A stretch of 64,000 nt of DNA from Crocodylus rhombifer. Taxonomy: Eukaryota; Chordata; Crocodylia; Crocodylidae. The stretch lies in the NCBI GenBank assembly GCA_038503035.1, contig JAVSML010001160.1, positions 186,001 to 250,000 on the forward strand, in the 5' to 3' direction. Both the position numbers and the translations under genes were made by a program. The notes beneath the pieces are model-generated. The model saw only the letters and a list, made by a program, of their open reading frames with translations. It searched no databases and had not been told where the DNA came from. Positions 21,851 to 33,189 of the stretch are shown piece after piece (positions within the stretch are counted from its first letter, which is position 1; each line of letters starts with the position of its first letter).

Positions 21851-24800
21851 CTGCAATATATGAAGTCAGATTACATTTGTGAAGGAGTTTGGTAGAGGAC
21901 AGAAAATAAACTGGAAGATTTATGGTTGAGAACATTATTACAATAAGGATCAACTTTAATTTTTAATCTCTCATCTGTCCAAACCCTAGGCTCCTTTTTA
22001 CGAATTTGGCATTTTCGCAATTTTAGATTATTAACATCTGGTATTTTCCCACTGCAACCTGCTGGCAAGTAGCCCATATTAAGCCTGAAATACAACATCT
22101 GCTGAACCACAATCCCACATATACTCCTCATATAAAATGGGCTGTATTCAACCTAGGGTACCCAGATGGAGGCTCCATGGAACTGCCACTTTAGATCACT
22201 ACTGAATTTGAAAATACTTGTATCATTTACACCTGCAGTCAGAAAACATATGGACCGAAGCAGGAAAAGCAAATAAGGAGGAGATGTAAAAAAAACCAGA
22301 TCTACTCCCGTATTTATTTTGGGTTGACCATTTTCCTCTGGAGGCCCTGGGCCTTTACTGTTTTTATCTGTGCAAGATGAACATTTATTTCACACAGTGA
22401 AATCTACAAGCCACAGGAAGCAAAAGGGTATTAATGAAAAAAGTTATTAACAGGTAATTCTGCTTAATACTTCCTATTCTGAATGTTGTACACGCAAGGT
22501 CTGTGTGGGATTTACTTGGATATAAGACCTCACCTAAGTTCACAAGCTTGTTTGTGACATTATAATTAACACTCGTGGAGACGATGCCATGTGTAGAGAA
22601 TTATATCCAAAAGATAAAATGGCACAAACAGGACCAGAGGATAAATTTCTATGGAAAAACGCCTACTTGTATGCAAACAGTGCAACAAAATTGTTATATT
22701 TATAAATGATAACCGAAGCGTATCTCAAAATAAATATCTTCCAAACATTCTCATAAGGTACCAGTAGGTTTTAAGAAAAATAAAACAGAATTAAGAGGAA
22801 AATGGAGAAGATAGTTACAAAAGTAACTGTTGATCAATTAGGTCAAGAGCCTCTGGTGGCAAAGTCAGAGAAAATGACATTGGCACAAACCCAATTAGAG
22901 GGATTTTTTTTTTTTTTTATTTAGCAATATTGACAGAACTGGGTATCACCAACAGTAGGCCCCAGTAATTTCACCTCAAGGAGAAATGTGATGCTTTTTC
23001 AAATAAATGTAAACTTACATGTCCCATAACTGTTTGTTAAACAATCTGTGGTGCCAACACACATCTATAATAATAAACCCATTCCACCACATGTGCAAAT
23101 CAAGATCAATGGGGAAAAAGTATGATACAACTCTATATCATCTTAAGGTAATTCATTACACAGAATTCAGATGAACAAAAACAAGGCAACTGAATATTTT
23201 GTAGCAACTCCACAGTAAGTCTTAATATATTCTACAAAGTTATTCTGCTAGGCATTACATTTTCCTTTCCAATCTACTTTGAGGGATAAGCCTGTACATG
23301 TTAAGAAAGCAATGGATAATACTGAATAAATTTCCCCTAAAGGAGTGGCAGCAGAACAGAACACAACACTTCTGGTGGACGCATTTATCTACTACCGCTT
23401 TACAAATAAGAGCTGCAAATCTGTGGAGGGAGTAGATTTGAAAATTAGGAGAGTATATGCTCTTTACTAGACACAGTCTACACTGCCATTGTCAGAGATT
23501 AAGAAGCCTTAATAAATTCTTTTGCCTTCTTAGACACAGTCAAGGGTTGAACAGTCTTCAGAAAACTCAATTACTGGAGCTTTTAACCAGGGGTCAGAGT
23601 GGGATGATAAAATTGCCTTGTATAATATCCACTATATTAAAAAGGGTTTTTTTTTAACCAAGTCTGATTTAAATTATTTAAATGACCATCAGTGGATCCT
23701 TGAAGTAACTGTTTATTTTGTTTTGGTTGTTAAGACTTCACTGCTGGTCGTAAAATATGTATTTCTAGCCAGATGTTGAATGAACAGCATGAGCTTGCAT
23801 TTAAAAATAATAATGAACTTCAAAATGTCATCCTCTCTCTTTTTACAACCCTCTTCCTACATCTTCTGTAACCTCTGAAGGAAAATAAAGTGAGCCAAAT
23901 GCATCCCTAGACTAAGTGACATTATACCAGGGATAAGACTGTCTCAATATTTTTTTGTTTATATTGCAAGGTATAGTTAGAATTGCCTGCCATGTTAAAA
24001 CTTTGTTAATGAAAGATATGATGCAAACAGTTGCACTAGATTATGTAGTTCTGCACAATTATCTTCCCAAATACATTTTTTCACAATTAAATTACACAAT
24101 TAAACTTCAGACCATAGAGAAAGAGTTCTTAAGAAACCTAATGGCGATTAACTCACCTACAATGAAAAACAAAATATATTCACTCCTTGCTGCTGTTCAG
24201 AGACTTTGGACAATGAAAGGCCTCATAGCACATACACTTCATTGCCGATGATATCATATGCTGAAATAACTCTAATACATTGCTCCCCCACACCTGTTAC
24301 TACAAATCCATTCCACAGCCATAGGCTGTTGGGCTTTTGTTTGAAAAGAAAGTGTGCAAAGTACTGATCTCACAAATATAGCATAGCCTGTGTGTAACAG
24401 TGAAAATGCTATACCTAACAGCCTGCCCATCTTCAACAAGTAATTCTAGTATTTTCATTAAGGTTCTGGCAGGAAGGTTCTTTCAATTTGCTGTTCAGAC
24501 ACATGGCAATGTTTAAGGGTATGCTACCAAGACCAGTAGTCCAAAAATACAATCAACCTAGAAAATGACAGCTGATTTCATCTTCCAGAACGAGAGACAT
24601 TGTCAGAACAGAACAGCTTTAATGTTAACAACATGAAGTGCACACTGTATCTTTATAAAAGACTAAAACAAGGGCCAACAGAAAATTCTGGAGGGGTTTT
24701 TTGGGAGGACCAATGGTGGGGGTGTGGTGGGGAGATCCTGTACTCTTTCCACATACCAGATGCGCTTTGGTAAGTATCAAGGTTTTTCAAAGACTCAAAA

Positions 24801-25825
24801 CTTTAACACGAGAAATTTTCTTTTTGGCAGAAAAACAGAATTTTCTAACCAACTGTAGAAAATGGATATTCACAATGCAATGAAAATGAAATCTCATTCA
24901 CAGAATTAGTTTTCTGAAAGAGCTCTTATATTCAATTACTGAGGGCACCAAAGAGAAAAATCGATCTGCAAAATATTGCTTGTATGCAGACATTTGAATT
25001 TAGTTTCACTACTGTAAAGCAGAAAAAGAGTACGTTTAAAAAAAATCACAGACCTCTCTCTTTGTTCTGTATTCTGGCTTTGGGGGAAAAGGGGTAAGAG
25101 GCATAGCTCTAAAGTAATCAACCAGCCAAATTAAAAAAAGGGTGGGAGGGAAAAAAAAGGATTTTTCTCTAAAAACAAACTGAACTAAGGAATGAATTGG
25201 CAAGGTTGTTCTTAAAACATTTAAAGTAACAGTTCAGAAAAAAAATCTTAATTTAAAAGAGGTATACGTTTTTATTCCAGTAGCCAAATAACTGATGAAA
25301 GTATAACACTGATGTTTCATAACAAAGGTTTTAGGCTGCAAAACATCTCTAATCTTTTCACCTTTCCTTCCAGGTGTAAAGCTCTATTCAAGGAGCAGAA
25401 AAGAAAGCTTTGAAGTTTCTTTTAAACTACATGAAAGATCCCGTTTTACCCAGAAGACAGTACTGAATTCCCACGCAAGCATGCTTCAGTGAAGTAGTTT
25501 CATTTTCTTTGGATAAAATAAATCTTAAAAACCTGTTTTTCTTCCCAGACTCCATCTGCTTGTTCCACTCTGATTGCAGCTTTATTTTTCTCTCTCCTTC
25601 ATCTCCTAAAGAAAATTCAATACATGTCCTAGGGACACTCTCCTCTCACTATGTTTAATTCCAGTCATTGTTGCAAATCTCTGAAGATCAAATTCTATCC
25701 CACTGCAACCCAACTGAAGTCAAAAGATGTACAACAGGTCACAGTGGGTCCTCACATCCTATGAGATTTCCAGCTCTCAGGTATCAACTGCCAGAGACAA
25801 GTTCCTGATACACTTACATTTCCCA

Positions 25826-25959
25826 GCAGACGAGGTTCTTTGGGTAAATCTTATATCTTTTATTAGACCAACTAAATTGTTGGAAAAATGAATTTTTCCC
25901 CCCAAATATTTAGTTGGTCTAATAAAAGATACCAGATTTACCCAAAGAACCTTGTCTGC
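25826..25959. repeat. Inverted repeat with 52-nt arms (fold-back)
   Basis: The left arm (25826-25877) and right arm (25908-25959) are reverse complements with about three differences. The arm contains GGTTCTTTGGGTAAATC and TCTTTTATTAGACCAACTAA. The loop is about 30 nt. The arm sequence belongs to the same family as 41456-41608 and the ends of the 3120-3530 and 26510-26880 segments. Confidence 0.85.
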
Positions 25960-26509
25960 CTATATCCTTAGACCAACATGGCTATAACCAACAACCATTA
26001 CATTTTCTGATTTAGCTCACTTTTACATTTAGCTCACTTTTACTTTCTTTTGTAAAATCTCCAAGTCTGCTTCCCGATCTCTTCTCCATTTATTCCCTAA
26101 ACACCTTATATCTCAGCCCCCAATAATGCTTTTAATCCTATAAATTAGTGATATTTTATGGGATAAGAGGTGAAAGACTTCACTGACAGTACAGACACTG
26201 ATTTTATTTTGATCACATTAGCAGAAATCAACTACGCCACACTGTCAACAGGGACTAGTTTAGCTAATTAGAGACTGATTCATTTTTTTTTAAATACAGA
26301 ACGATTTGATTAGAAACCACTAGTTTATTTTGCCTGGCCTCCTGTGTACTATCATAGATATTTCATGCAAGATACTCTATAGTGAGTCCAATGACTTCAG
26401 CTGAACCAAAGCATTTCAGCCCTCAGAAAGCAAAGCTCTTGTATGCCACAAGCAGAAAACAGAAAAGACTAGAATCCAAACAATTTCAAGACATCTGCAA
26501 AGGCAGGCA

Positions 26510-26880
26510 AGGATCTCTGGGTAGACGTGGTATCTTTTATCAGACCTACGGAGTAGCTGGAAAAAGGTTCTTAGCAAGCTTTTGGGTGCAATCACTTTTT
26601 TTCAGACATAGGGAATCTCTGCTGTTCTGAGACTTCAAGGAATGAGAGAAGCTAAAAGTGTGACAGGATGACAGTGAGGATGTAAATAGGTGGAAATTCT
26701 GAAAATAAAAGGTAAGAGGGGGAGCAGGGGAAAGAAAAGCCAAAGGTGAGTAAGGGAGGCTCTGCAGTGGTCTGCAAAGGTAGGAACACAGGAGATACAT
26801 GTCCACCTGTCCCAGCAGGCAGCCAGCGCCCCCGTGGCTCTAAAGGAAAACTCCACCCAAGATCCATCCTAACATGACCT
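26510..26880 (-). repeat. Repeat family B-like segment, inverted copy
   Basis: The reverse complement carries the blocks of 3120-3530 in the same order: a pyrimidine-rich lead, TCTCATTCCTTGAAGTCTCA, GTGATTGCACCCAAAAGC and GGTCTGATAAAAGATACCAC. It directly precedes the CpG island. The minus-strand frames of 71-86 aa here are chance. Confidence 0.65.
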
Positions 26881-26939
26881 CCTGGCCCGCTTCTGGTAAC
26901 TAGTATTACTACAGGCAGCTAAAAAGGCTTCCTCCCAAA

Positions 26940-27345
26940 CGCAGGGAATCACTGCCCTGCGCTTCTCCCTCTGCAAACACAGGGCAGCCCGAGTGCGGGC
27001 TCCAGGCGGCTGCAGCTGGGTTGGACGGGGAGGGGCAGGGCGGGACTAGCGCGGTGCGCTCACAGACCCTGACTGCAGCCAGACGCGCGTCACAAAACCT
27101 CAGCCAATGGCAGGGATGGAAGGGTCCGAGAGCCAATAAGGTGACTACACTTCTGCAAAGTGCTGCGCCAATCCCAGGCGAGCCCGCCATGGAAAACAAA
27201 TGAGACGGCAGGAGCGGGGCCGAGTGGCGGTGAGGGTGGGGAAGCTTGGGGCTGTGCGCGTGCGTCGGGGAGTCTCCAGCGGACCCCTCCCAGGGCTGTG
27301 ACGCAGCTGGCTCCTTCCGGGGGAGAGGGAGGGGAGAGCTAGAAG
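26940..27345 (+). promoter_or_regulatory. CpG-island promoter-like region within the intron
   Basis: About 400 bp of unusually CpG-rich DNA (GCGCGGTGCGCTC, GACGCGCGTC, GTGCGCGTGCGTCGG) in an AT-rich intron. Three CCAAT boxes on the plus strand start at 27104, 27133 and 27168, spaced 29 and 35 bp, as in NF-Y-type TATA-less promoters. Downstream are ATGs at 27189 (good context, CGCCATGG, but only a four-codon frame) and 27200, and a GCG|GTGAGG donor-like site near 27225. The orientation suggests a plus-strand transcript antisense to CEP85L, but CCAAT boxes work both ways and a minus-strand alternative CEP85L promoter is possible. Confidence 0.5.
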
Positions 27346-27399
27346 CCGGCCACCTGGGTAATCTTCGGGCAATGAGGGCCCAGTCACCCTGTGTCTTTC

Positions 27400-27813
27400 T
27401 TCCCACAGAGACCTCAGTCCATTACACCAGGAACCCAGACTTCAGGGAGCCCCCAGGTGTCATGATACTTGTGCTCAGCCTGGGGCTCTGACTGGCTGCC
27501 CCTTCTTGCTGCTCCACAGACCGGAGGGAGGGGGGAGTTAAGCCTCCCTCAGAGGCACTGGGTGTTGGCTGCAGCCCAGGCTGGGACAGGGACCCATGCT
27601 GGGGGCCCTGGTACCTTCCTCCAGGCCCTGTCAGGATTGTGGAGGAGGGGAGGAGAGAAGGGTGGCTGCAGGCCAATGTCTGGTTTCTCTGGGAGCTGAG
27701 AGCAGGGCAGGCTGGGAGCCCGGATAGACAGTTGCACATCTTTCCCACAGAGGATCCTGAGAATGGAACACTTTATGGCAAAACAAATGCTGCTCATGGC
27801 TCAAATCCGCGCG

Positions 27814-27884
<71 letters not shown>

Positions 27885-27894
27885 NNNNNNNNNN

Positions 27895-27943
<49 letters not shown>

Positions 27944-28700
27944 AGGGCTCCGCTGGCTGCCCTGCCTTGCTGCTCTATGGGTCAGCAGTTGGGCTGGGTG
28001 TGCCCTCAGGGTCCCTTCTGGATCCTGGCTGTGGGATTTTGGACAAGAAATCCAGGTGTCGGGAGTGGGAGGGAGGTGCTCCATGCAGCTTATGCTGCAC
28101 TTGCTATTCTTACAACTGTTTTCCCTCCCAGCCTGCTTTGTAGTGCTGATGACAATGGTGATAGCAATAGTGACACGTTTTGGACTATGGCAATGGCACA
28201 TGTGGCCACCAGTCCTACCCAAACACGATGAAGCAGGCCACAGCAGTATCTCCTACAACAAACAATACCCTGCCACTTTTCTCCAGTCCATGTAAGCAAT
28301 GGAGTGAAAGCTGGAGCTGGGTTCATCCCCAGGGAAGGGAGGGGAGGAGATGAGTCTTGTCCCAGGTGGTGTTTGGCCACTGCTGCTGGGAGGAAAGGGA
28401 GGTCCACATCTACCTAAATTTCCACCCATCTCCTGCAGCTTCCAGTTCCTCCCAGGTTGCAGCTGCTTCCCCAGCATCTGGGCATACAGAGATAGTCTCC
28501 AGCCACCCTGGCCTTGACAACTTGGAAACCAACCAGGCAAAGACCTTTGTCTTCAACAGATCGGGAGCCAGGAGCAGGGAGGAGAGGAAGGATCCAGGCA
28601 CACGGGTGTCCCGCATGCACATGCCCCCTTACCTGGCCCAAAGCAGAGGCGGACGCAGCAGCAGCGGGGGCATCAGCAGCTGATCCCCCTAAGGTAAGTG
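27400..28700 (+). other. Possible exons of a nested plus-strand transcript
   Basis: Downstream of the CpG island, acceptor-like sites (CTTTCTTCCCACAG at about 27408, CATCTTTCCCACAG at about 27750, TTTTCCCTCCCAG at about 28130, ATCTCCTGCAG at about 28438) each precede a short non-repetitive segment. A donor-like AAGGTAAGT lies near 28692. One segment translates to DPENGTLYGKTNAAHGSN; a later one is Ser/Ala-rich. No domain is recognised and frames do not join cleanly. Two segments near 27490 and 27950 share a CTGGCTGCCC...TTGCTGCTC wording. It could equally be an unannotated repeat. Confidence 0.3.
27809..27941. repeat. (CG)n(CA)n microsatellite with assembly gap
   Basis: About seven CG units pass directly into roughly 60 CA units. 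Ten N (27885-27894) interrupt the CA tract, so its true length is unknown. Frames reading through it (such as 27639-28295) are artefacts of the repeat. Confidence 0.95.
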
Positions 28701-28971
28701 GGCAGAGGGACCAGACGCAGCTGAGCCAGATCCGGCGGGGAAGCCCCCCAGATCCCTTTTAGCTGAGCCAGTAGGGAGCCACGCTGGCGCGAACAGAGCA
28801 CACCAGCATTTGCATCCGCGGGCGAGCAGGAAGGGCCAGGAGGGAGACTCCTGCTAGGGCAGGGCGAAGCACTGTACTAAGCCATAAACAAGCAGCAAAT
28901 CCTATGATGGTGTCGACACAGAGTGCTGCCAGGGCCCCTGCCCAGGGGGGCGCAGCCTATCCGGGGCTTAG

Positions 28972-29190
28972 TTTCATAGTTTCTAGGGTTGGAAGGGACC
29001 TGAGCAGATTGAGTCTGACCCCTTGCCATGGCAGGAAAGAGTACTGGGGTCAAACGACCCCAGCAAGGTGTACACCTAGCCTCCTCTTAAAGACCCCCAA
29101 GGTAGGAGCCAGCACCACTTCTCTTGGATGTTGGTTCCAGATCCTAGCTGCCCTGACAGTGAAGTAGCACCTCCTGCTATCTAGCCTAAA
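28972..29190 (-). mobile_element. CR1 3'-end fragment, head to head with the next CR1
   Basis: The reverse complement matches the last 220 bp of the 29200-33183 CR1, sharing GAAGTGGTGCTGGCTCC, TCTTTAAGAGGAGGCTAG, GGGGTCGTTTGACCCCAGTA and CTGAGCAG/CTCAGG-type blocks with few differences. It ends TTTCATAGTTT at its 3' side (28972). It is a severely 5'-truncated copy of the same subfamily. Confidence 0.9.
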
Positions 29191-29329
29191 GTTTGTCTGA
29201 GGCCTCCACCCAGACAGAGCCCAAGGGGGGGGGCTGGCATCCCCCCACCCCCTGGCCTGCAGGAGTTGCCCAACAAGGCCCGAAGGGGGAGGGGAGGGAG
29301 GGGCACGGACTGGGGACTCCCACATCCGT

Positions 29330-30190
29330 CCTGTGGAAGCCCGCCTTAGGGCCCTGGAGGCGCAGGGGAGGGAGCTCCAGGAGGAGGTTAGCAGGCTGAG
29401 GGGAATCGGGGAGGCGGAGGATGAAATCTGACGGCTATTTCTTTTCCCTGCATGGCCACACACCCAAGGAAGAAGCACCTCGGGAACTGCCCTCCACTGC
29501 AGAGTGGCAGATGGTCACCTCCAGGACCAGGGCTGCTCGTCACACAGCAGTACCAGTTCCTCCAGTCTGGCTGGAGAACAGGTACGAGGCCCTGGCAACT
29601 CTGGAGAAGAAGGAAGGAGAGAAGGCAACTTTACAGTCTCCACAATCCAAGCGGGCTGAAGGAGCTAAGTAGTCCTGGAGGAAAAAGCGTCGAGTGATCA
29701 TAGGCGACTCCATCCTGAGAGTTACAGAGGGCCCTATCTGTCGCCAGGACCCCTCAACATGCGAGGTCTACTGCCTACCCGGAACAAAGATTCAGGACGT
29801 GAAGGGGATGATCCAAGCCGTGATCCAGCCCACCGATTACTACCCCATGGTTCTAATCCATGTGGGTACTAATGATGCGGCCAGGAGAAGCCCTGATCAC
29901 CTGATGGCGGACTACCACGCTCTGGGGGGCATGCTGAAAGAGATGGGCACACAGGTGGTTTTCTCTTCTGTCCAACCAGTGAGCGGACGTGGAAGACGGC
30001 ATGCAACATGCATCGCAGAGACCAACTGGCGGCTTCGGGAATGGCGTCGAGGCAGGCTTTGGTTTCCTCGACAACGACCCACACATCATGAGAGACATGC
30101 TCGGATGGGATGGGCTCCGCTTTTCTCCTAAAGGTAAGCGTATGTTTTCTTTTAGGTTGGTGGATCTCCACTGGCGGGCTTTAAACTAGG
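29330..30190 (+). pseudogene. CR1 ORF1 remnant with esterase-like block
   Basis: A coiled-coil opening (RALEAQGRELQEEVSRLRG at about 29345-29405) is followed, after stops, by LENRYEALATLEKK. Then an esterase/SGNH-like block has VIIGDSILR (29694), VLIHVGTNDA (29865), VFSSVQPVSG and a late PTHHERH-type histidine stretch. In CR1 ORF1 this domain is a lipolytic-type esterase implicated in retrotransposition. GDS and GTND are the nucleophile and oxyanion blocks. Frame breaks make it non-functional. The final PKGKRMFSFRLVDLHWRALN resembles the CR1 ORF1 C-terminus. Confidence 0.75.
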
Positions 30191-30357
30191 CTCATCAGGG
30201 GAAGGGGAAGACGAGGGCTAAGGAAGCCTTGGACTGCCAAACCAAGCAACACCCGCAAGTACAGCCCAGCCTAGACCGACGAGCGGAATACATACACAGG
30301 TAAGCAACAGGGGCCAGGGTAATGCTGAAAGTAGGCGGCCAGTGCGCACGTCCTCAG

Positions 30358-33080
30358 GATGCCTCAAATGCCTCTACACAAACGCTCGTAGTATGGGAAA
30401 CAAGCAAGAGGAACTTACCCTCCTGCCAGCTGACACCAACCCAGACATAGTGGGGCTCACTGAAACGTGGTAGGACCCAACGCACGACTGGGGGGTGAAT
30501 ATCAAGGGCTATAGGCTGTACAGGAGGGATAGGACAGGGAGGAAAGGTGGGGGTGTGGCGCTCTACATTAAGGAGGAATACACATCCTTGTCAATTAGCA
30601 AAGAATCAGAGGAGGGGCACTCTGAAGTGCTCTGGGTTAGAATACAAGGCAGTCGAGGGGAAAGAGACTTAACAGTGGGGGTCTACTACAGACCACCCAA
30701 CCAAGGGGAAGAGCTAGACCAGGAATTCTTAAGTCAGCTCACAGAGGTAGTTAGGTCAAAGGATGTGGTCATCATGGGGGACCTGAACTTTCCAAACATC
30801 TGCTGGGAAGAGCAGTCAGCCAGGTCTCACTGCTCACGTAGGTTCCTAGCCAAAATGCAGGACCCCCATCTAACCCAGGAGGTGCACAGTCCCACCATGG
30901 GAGACGCCTTGTTGGACCTGGTGCTGGCTGCCAGTGACGACCTGGTGAGGGGTCTGCGGGTGTTTGACCACCTGGATGACAGCAATCATCACCTGCTGGA
31001 ATTCACCATCCAGCACAAGGTGGCAAAGGCCTGCAGCAAGGCAGCAGCCCTAGATTTCAGGAGGACAGACTTCACTGAGCTAAGGAGAATAGTCGGGGAA
31101 GCACTGAGGTCTCGGAGGGGAGGGGAGCCAGGTGTTCAAGGAGAGTGGTTGCTCCTTAAGGAGACAATCCTCCAAGCCCAAAGGGAGGTAATCCCAACAC
31201 AGATTAAAAGGGAGCAGGAGGGCGCAAAAGCCCCCATGGCTCACCAAAAGCATCCAGGAATGTTTCCTAGCTAAAAGGGAGGCTTACACCCAATGGAAGG
31301 GAGGAGCCATCACCAGGGAGGATTATACTGCAGTTGCTAGGGGATGCAGGTGGACACTCATGAAGGCCAAGGCGGAGATGAAAATGGGATTAGTTTCCCA
31401 GATCAAGGACAAATACATAGGGGGCAAAAAGAAGGTTCCAGGTAACGTGGGGCCCTTGCAAGACACGCTAGGAAATTTGGTCGTCACACCCGAAGACAAA
31501 GCCAACATGTTTAACGATTTCTTTGCCTCCATTTTCCTGAGCAGGGACCGGAACAGCCACCCCACCTCTGGGTCCCCCTCAGACTCCAGAGGAGGCGCAC
31601 CTAGGCCAAGGGTTTAGTGAGGAACTAGTTAGGGAACTTCTGGAGGGATTGGATGTATTCAAATCAGCTGATCCGGACAATCTCCACCCTAGAGTACTGA
31701 GGGAATTAGTTGAGGTCATTGCGGGACCCCTGGCACAGCTGTACGAGCACTCGTGGTGCTCTGGTGTGGTGCCAGAGGACTGGAAGAGGGCCAATGTGGT
31801 TCCCATCTTCAAAAAGGGGAGGAAGGAAGACCCAGGGAACTATAGGCAAGTTAGTCTTACCTCAATCCTGGGCAAGCTTTCTGAGAGAATTCTTCTGGCA
31901 CATGTCCACGAGGGGCCAGCAGGGGAGGTTATGCTTAGGGGTAACCAACATAGGTTCATTAGAGGCAGGTCCTGTCAGACCCACCTGGTGGCCTTCTACA
32001 ACCAGGTCACAAAATCCTTACATGCAGGGGTAGCAGTGGACATAGTCTTCCTGAACTTTCAGAAGACCTTCAACACTGTCTCTCACCCCATTCTCACTAA
32101 GAAACTGAGGGACTGTGGTGTCGACACCTACACAGTCAAATGGGTTGCCAACTGGCTGGAGGGCCGCACCCAGACAGTGGTGGTGGATGGCTCATTTTTG
32201 ACCTGGAGGAATGTGGGCAGTGGGGTTCCGCAGGGCTCAGTCCTCAGGCCCGCACTGTTCAACATCTTCATCAGCGACTTGGACAAGGGGGTAAAAAGCA
32301 CCCTGTTCAAATTCGCTGATGACACTAAGATGTGGGGGGATGTGGGTACGCTAGAAGGGAGGAATAGGCTGCAATCGGACCTAGACAAGTTACAGGAGTG
32401 GGCGGATGAGAATAGGATGGGATTCAACACTGACAAGTGTAAAGTGCTGCACCTGGGGAGGAAGAACCAGCACCATACCTATAGGCTGGGGAACTCCCTT
32501 CTCATCAGTACAAAGGCAGAAAAGGATCTTGGAGTCATCCTTAATGCCAAGATGAACATGGGGCGGCAGTTAGGAAGGCCAACCACACCCTGTCATGCAT
32601 CCACAAATGCATCTCAAGCAGATCCAAGGAGGTGATCCTCCCCCTCTATGCGGCACTGGTCAGGCCGCAGCTGGAGTACTGTGTCCAGTTCTGAGCGCCG
32701 CACTTCAAGAGGGATGTGGACAACATGGAGAGGGTCCAGAGGTGGGCCACTCGCATGACTGGGGGGCAGCAGGGCAGGCCCTATGAGGAGAGGCTACGGG
32801 ACCTGAACCTGTTCAGCCTCCACAAGAGAAGGCTGAGGGGGGAATCTAGTGGCCTGTTACAAACTAGTCGGCAGGGACCAGCAGGTATTGGGGGAGTCCC
32901 TGGTCCCCCAAGCACCACCAGGAGTGACTAGGAATAACGGTCACAAGCTGGCAGAGGGTAGATTTAGGCTAGATATCAGGAGGTGCTACTTCACGGTTGG
33001 GTGGCTAGGATCTGGAAGCAACTTCCAAGAGAAGTGGTGCTGGCTCCTTCCCTGGGGGTCTTTAAGAGGAGGCTAGGTGA
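30358..33080 (+). pseudogene. CR1 ORF2 remnant: endonuclease and reverse transcriptase
   Basis: It begins CLKCLYTNARSMGNKQEELT, then DIVGLTETW. That catalytic-Glu box is followed directly by an in-frame TAG near 30470. The endonuclease continues with GYRLYRRDRTGRKGGGVALY, VVIMGDLNFPNICWEEQ and DSNHHLLEF to about 31270. The RT at 31649-32635 has VVPIFKKGRKEDPGNY, FLNFQKTFNTVSHPIL (the usual motif-A Asp is changed to Asn in both places), VPQGSVLRPALFN and FADD. Frameshifts lie near 31280, 31600 and 32630. It is inactive: apart from the breaks, the motif-A aspartate is lost. Confidence 0.88.
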
Positions 33081-33189
33081 ACACCTTGCTGGGGTCGTTT
33101 GACCCCAGTACTCTTTCCTGCCATGGCAGGGGGTTGGACTTGATGATCTGCTCAGGTCCCTTCTGACCCTACAAACTATGAAACTAAGC

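Larger units (their letters stand above)
29200..33183 (+). mobile_element. Nearly full-length CR1 LINE
   Basis: About 4.0 kb with GC-rich 5' region, ORF1, ORF2 and a 3' end (GACTTGATGATCTGCTCAGG, then CTACAAACTATGAAAC). There is no poly(A), as usual for CR1. The exact 5' start is uncertain because the preceding minus CR1 fragment ends at about 29190 and no target duplication is evident. Both ORFs carry stops and frameshifts, but overall similarity to the 15395-18031 copy is high, implying the same or a closely related subfamily. Confidence 0.88.

Noticed and set aside
25533..25605. Exon-like minus-strand segment with AG/GT borders (QSEWNKQMESGKKN in one frame)
   Set aside because: Joined to exon A in the phase it demands (CG|G) it gives an immediate TGA, and exon A joins perfectly to exon B at 21850. 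The donor GTTTTT is also weak.
27639..28295. 218-aa open frame on the plus strand
   Set aside because: It reads through the CA microsatellite and the ten N, so its continuity is artificial. Only short parts may belong to a transcript.
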